This document shows positions 14,253 to 15,561 of a stretch of DNA of 15,561 bases, piece by piece. The DNA lies in the NCBI GenBank assembly GCA_038217425.1, contig JBBQPM010000168.1, positions 1 to 15,561 of the forward strand, written 5' to 3'. The notes below the pieces were generated by a model. That model did not search any database. It saw nothing but the letters and a program-made list of their open reading frames with translations, and was not told the origin of the DNA. This DNA is from JAIEPT01 sp038217425. GTDB taxonomy: Bacteria; Planctomycetota; Planctomycetia; Gemmatales; Gemmataceae. Each line of letters begins with the position of its first letter. Positions within the stretch are counted from its first letter, which is position 1. Made by a program: the position numbers and the translations under genes.

Positions 14253-15254
14253 CTATCGTCCGAGCTTCGCGAATCCGCAGAGCCGAGCCGCGACTTCCGC
14301 CGCTTCCACCAGCGAACGATGGTCGGCGAGGCCCTGGCCTGCGATGTCGTAAGCGGTGCCGTGCGCGACGCTCGTGCGCACGATGGGCAGTCCCAGCGTC
14401 ACGTTGACCGCGGCCAGGCCCGAGAGGAGCTTGAGCGGAATGTGGCCCTGATCGTGGTACATGGCGACGACGCCGTCGAAATCGCCGCGCTGCGCGCGGA
14501 CAAAGAGCGTATCGCTGGGGAGCGGCCCGACGACGTCGATGCCCTGGGCCCGCGCGGCCTGGACCGCCGGCGCGATGATCTCGGCTTCCTCCCGGCCGAA
14601 CAAACCGCCGTCGCTGGCGTGCGGATTGAGGGCGGCGACGACCAATCTCGGCGGGCGCTCTGCCAGCTTGGTCATCACGCGCTGCAAGAGCCCGACCTTT
14701 TCAAGGACCGCCGCGGTCGTGAGATGTGCGAAGACGTCGCGCAGCGCCATGTGCAAGGTGACGTGTACCACCCCGACGCCGTGCGGCACCAGCGGGCCCC
14801 GCGCGTACAGCATCATGCCGAAGTCGCGCGTGCCGGTGCGGTCGGCGAGGATCTCCGTGTGTCCGGGGAACTTGAGCCCGGCAGCGTAAAGCCCCTCCTT
14901 GTGCAGAGGCAGGGTCACGATGCCGTCGGCTTTTCCGGCGAGCGTCAGATCGATCGCCGTACAAAGAAAGTCATATGCCGCGCGACCCGCAGCCGCGCCG
15001 ACCTGGCCGGCCTGGACGCCGCTTAAATCCTGAGCGCTCCCCGCCAGGCAGGGGATCGCCTCGGCGGCTTCCTCCGCATCGTCGAGCGACTGCAGCTCGC
15101 GGACCCGGGCGCCGTAGCGCCGCAGCCAGTCGGCGGAGCCGACGACGACGGGGCGACAGCGCGTAACGAGTTCGGGCCAGGCCTTGACGAGGATCTCGGG
15201 CCCGACGCCGGCGACGTCGCCCAGGGTGATTAGCAAACGGGGTCTGGAGTTCAT
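14253..15254 (-). CDS. pdxA: 4-hydroxythreonine-4-phosphate dehydrogenase
   Basis: PdxA oxidises 4-phosphohydroxy-L-threonine in the deoxyxylulose-5-phosphate-dependent route to pyridoxal phosphate. The 333 residues match the family (about 330). Seen: LGDVAGVGPEI (11-21), with Val where GDPAGIGPE is commonest; PLHKEGLYAAGLKFPGHTEI (116-135) with the substrate-binding H132-T133; HVTLH (164-168), LNPHASDGGLFGREE (209-223) and YHDQGHIPLK (266-275), which supply the three metal histidines H168, H212 and H267 (by analogy to the E. coli enzyme); and a C-terminal RTSVAHGTAYDIAG. The ATG at 15254 is preceded by AGGA about 7 bases upstream. It is monocistronic as far as seen, and convergent with the peroxidase gene. 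A PdxA-like paralogue acting on another acid is possible but less likely. Confidence 0.95.
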   Translation of the reverse strand: MNSRPRLLITLGDVAGVGPEILVKAWPELVTRCRPVVVGSADWLRRYGARVRELQSLDDAEEAAEAIPCLAGSAQDLSGVQAGQVGAAAGRAAYDFLCTAIDLTLAGKADGIVTLPLHKEGLYAAGLKFPGHTEILADRTGTRDFGMMLYARGPLVPHGVGVVHVTLHMALRDVFAHLTTAAVLEKVGLLQRVMTKLAERPPRLVVAALNPHASDGGLFGREEAEIIAPAVQAARAQGIDVVGPLPSDTLFVRAQRGDFDGVVAMYHDQGHIPLKLLSGLAAVNVTLGLPIVRTSVAHGTAYDIAGQGLADHRSLVEAAEVAARLCGFAKLGR

Positions 15255-15268
15255 TTCATCATCCTATA

Positions 15269-15282
15269 CTGCCCGCGGGCAG
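15269..15282. promoter_or_regulatory. 14-bp perfect palindrome in the pdxA leader
   Basis: CTGCCCGCGGGCAG lies 15 bases before the pdxA start codon, just upstream of the TATAGGAT that leads to it. Its place would suit an operator or a small leader hairpin. No known regulator site was recognised. Confidence 0.35.
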
Positions 15283-15297
15283 AAAGATGCGTACCAT

Positions 15298-15361
15298 TTC
15301 CGAGCCGAAAGCGTGAGCGACGATTTTTGCGAGGATCGTCGCTCACGCTTCCGGCTCGGAA
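15298..15361. repeat. Long palindromic repeat, GAGCCGGAAGCGTGAGCGACG family, copy 3
   Basis: Left arm 15298-15324 (TTCCGAGCCGAAAGCGTGAG...) and right arm 15335-15361 are 27 bases each with one mismatch and a 10-base loop (TTTTTGCGAG). The mismatch is the same A opposite C as in the copy at 2826, and becomes G-U if the minus strand is transcribed. It lies upstream of pdxA. Confidence 0.93.
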
Positions 15362-15476
15362 AGAATTGCCGATGCGTCCATTTGCCCCGCGTGCAGTATA
15401 TCGCCGCCCTGGACCGCAGCGCAGCGGCAGCTTCCTGGGCGCGCCAATGGTTTCCGGCACTCGTCCCGGCATAATC

Positions 15477-15554
15477 GGCGAGCCAGGTCGCGTAAGCGCC
15501 TGGAGTAACCGCACGGGATGCTGTGCTCCAGGCGCTTACGCGACCTGGCTCGCC
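15477..15554. repeat. Perfect 29-bp inverted repeat with 20-base loop
   Basis: The left arm (15477-15505, GGCGAGCCAGGTCGCGTAAG...) is the exact reverse complement of the right arm (15526-15554). The loop (15506-15525) is unrelated to the loops of the other elements, and the arms share no sequence with the other palindrome families in the window. The window ends 7 bases later, so any flanking gene is not seen. Confidence 0.93.
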
Positions 15555-15561
15555 AGAATCC

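Larger units (their letters stand above)
15255..15561. other. Gene-free right edge upstream of pdxA
   Basis: The 307 bases hold the pdxA leader palindrome, the long repeat at 15298-15361 and the perfect inverted repeat at 15477-15554. Between them (15362-15476) I see no coding region, RNA gene or clear promoter; the short open frames there run through repeat arms and lack ribosome binding sites. Confidence 0.6.

Overview
The window reads as a chromosomal stretch of a GC-rich bacterium, most probably a member of the Planctomycetota. The grounds are a DUF1501 protein with a twin-arginine leader, an HTTM-domain membrane protein, a TssF-type baseplate protein outside a visible type VI cluster, a gene content dominated by families common in planctomycetes, and many intergenic palindromic repeats. 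No rRNA, tRNA, CRISPR array, phage or intact insertion sequence was found.

Layout. Left edge (1-215): a cluster of small GGGGTTGC-type hairpins. Minus-strand block (216-3191): a small Sm-like hypothetical protein, then uvrB (nucleotide excision repair), then a galactose-binding-like protein whose ATG overlaps the uvrB stop codon. Plus-strand block (3284-7033): aceF-like dihydrolipoamide acyltransferase (E2), a PD-(D/E)XK / Rpn-like nuclease-transposase protein overlapping it by 4 bases, and dihydrolipoamide dehydrogenase (E3). E2 and E3 work in the same 2-oxoacid dehydrogenase complex; the protein between them does not belong to that pathway. Minus-strand block (7165-10049): a DinB-family protein, a DUF1501 protein and an exported BON-domain protein, with a terminator-like hairpin between DinB and DUF1501. 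Plus-strand block (10152-14048): tssF, an HTTM membrane protein overlapping it by one base, and an exported glutathione peroxidase. Minus strand (14253-15254): pdxA (vitamin B6 synthesis). Right edge: two further inverted repeats.

The most distinctive feature is the intergenic DNA. At least four unrelated families of palindromic repeats occupy nearly every gap: GGGGTTGC hairpins; GAGCCGGAAGCGTGAGCGACG-type long hairpins at three sites, one with a 52-bp tandem duplication that copies the end of a gene; CCCAGGGAT palindromes at two sites, one of them a perfect 28-bp inverted pair; and a perfect 29-bp inverted repeat at the right edge. Other points worth a second look are the nuclease gene coupled inside the E2/E3 operon, the tssF-HTTM coupling with no tssG, and the uvrB-coupled unknown protein. 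All family assignments come from reading motifs by eye; no search was run.
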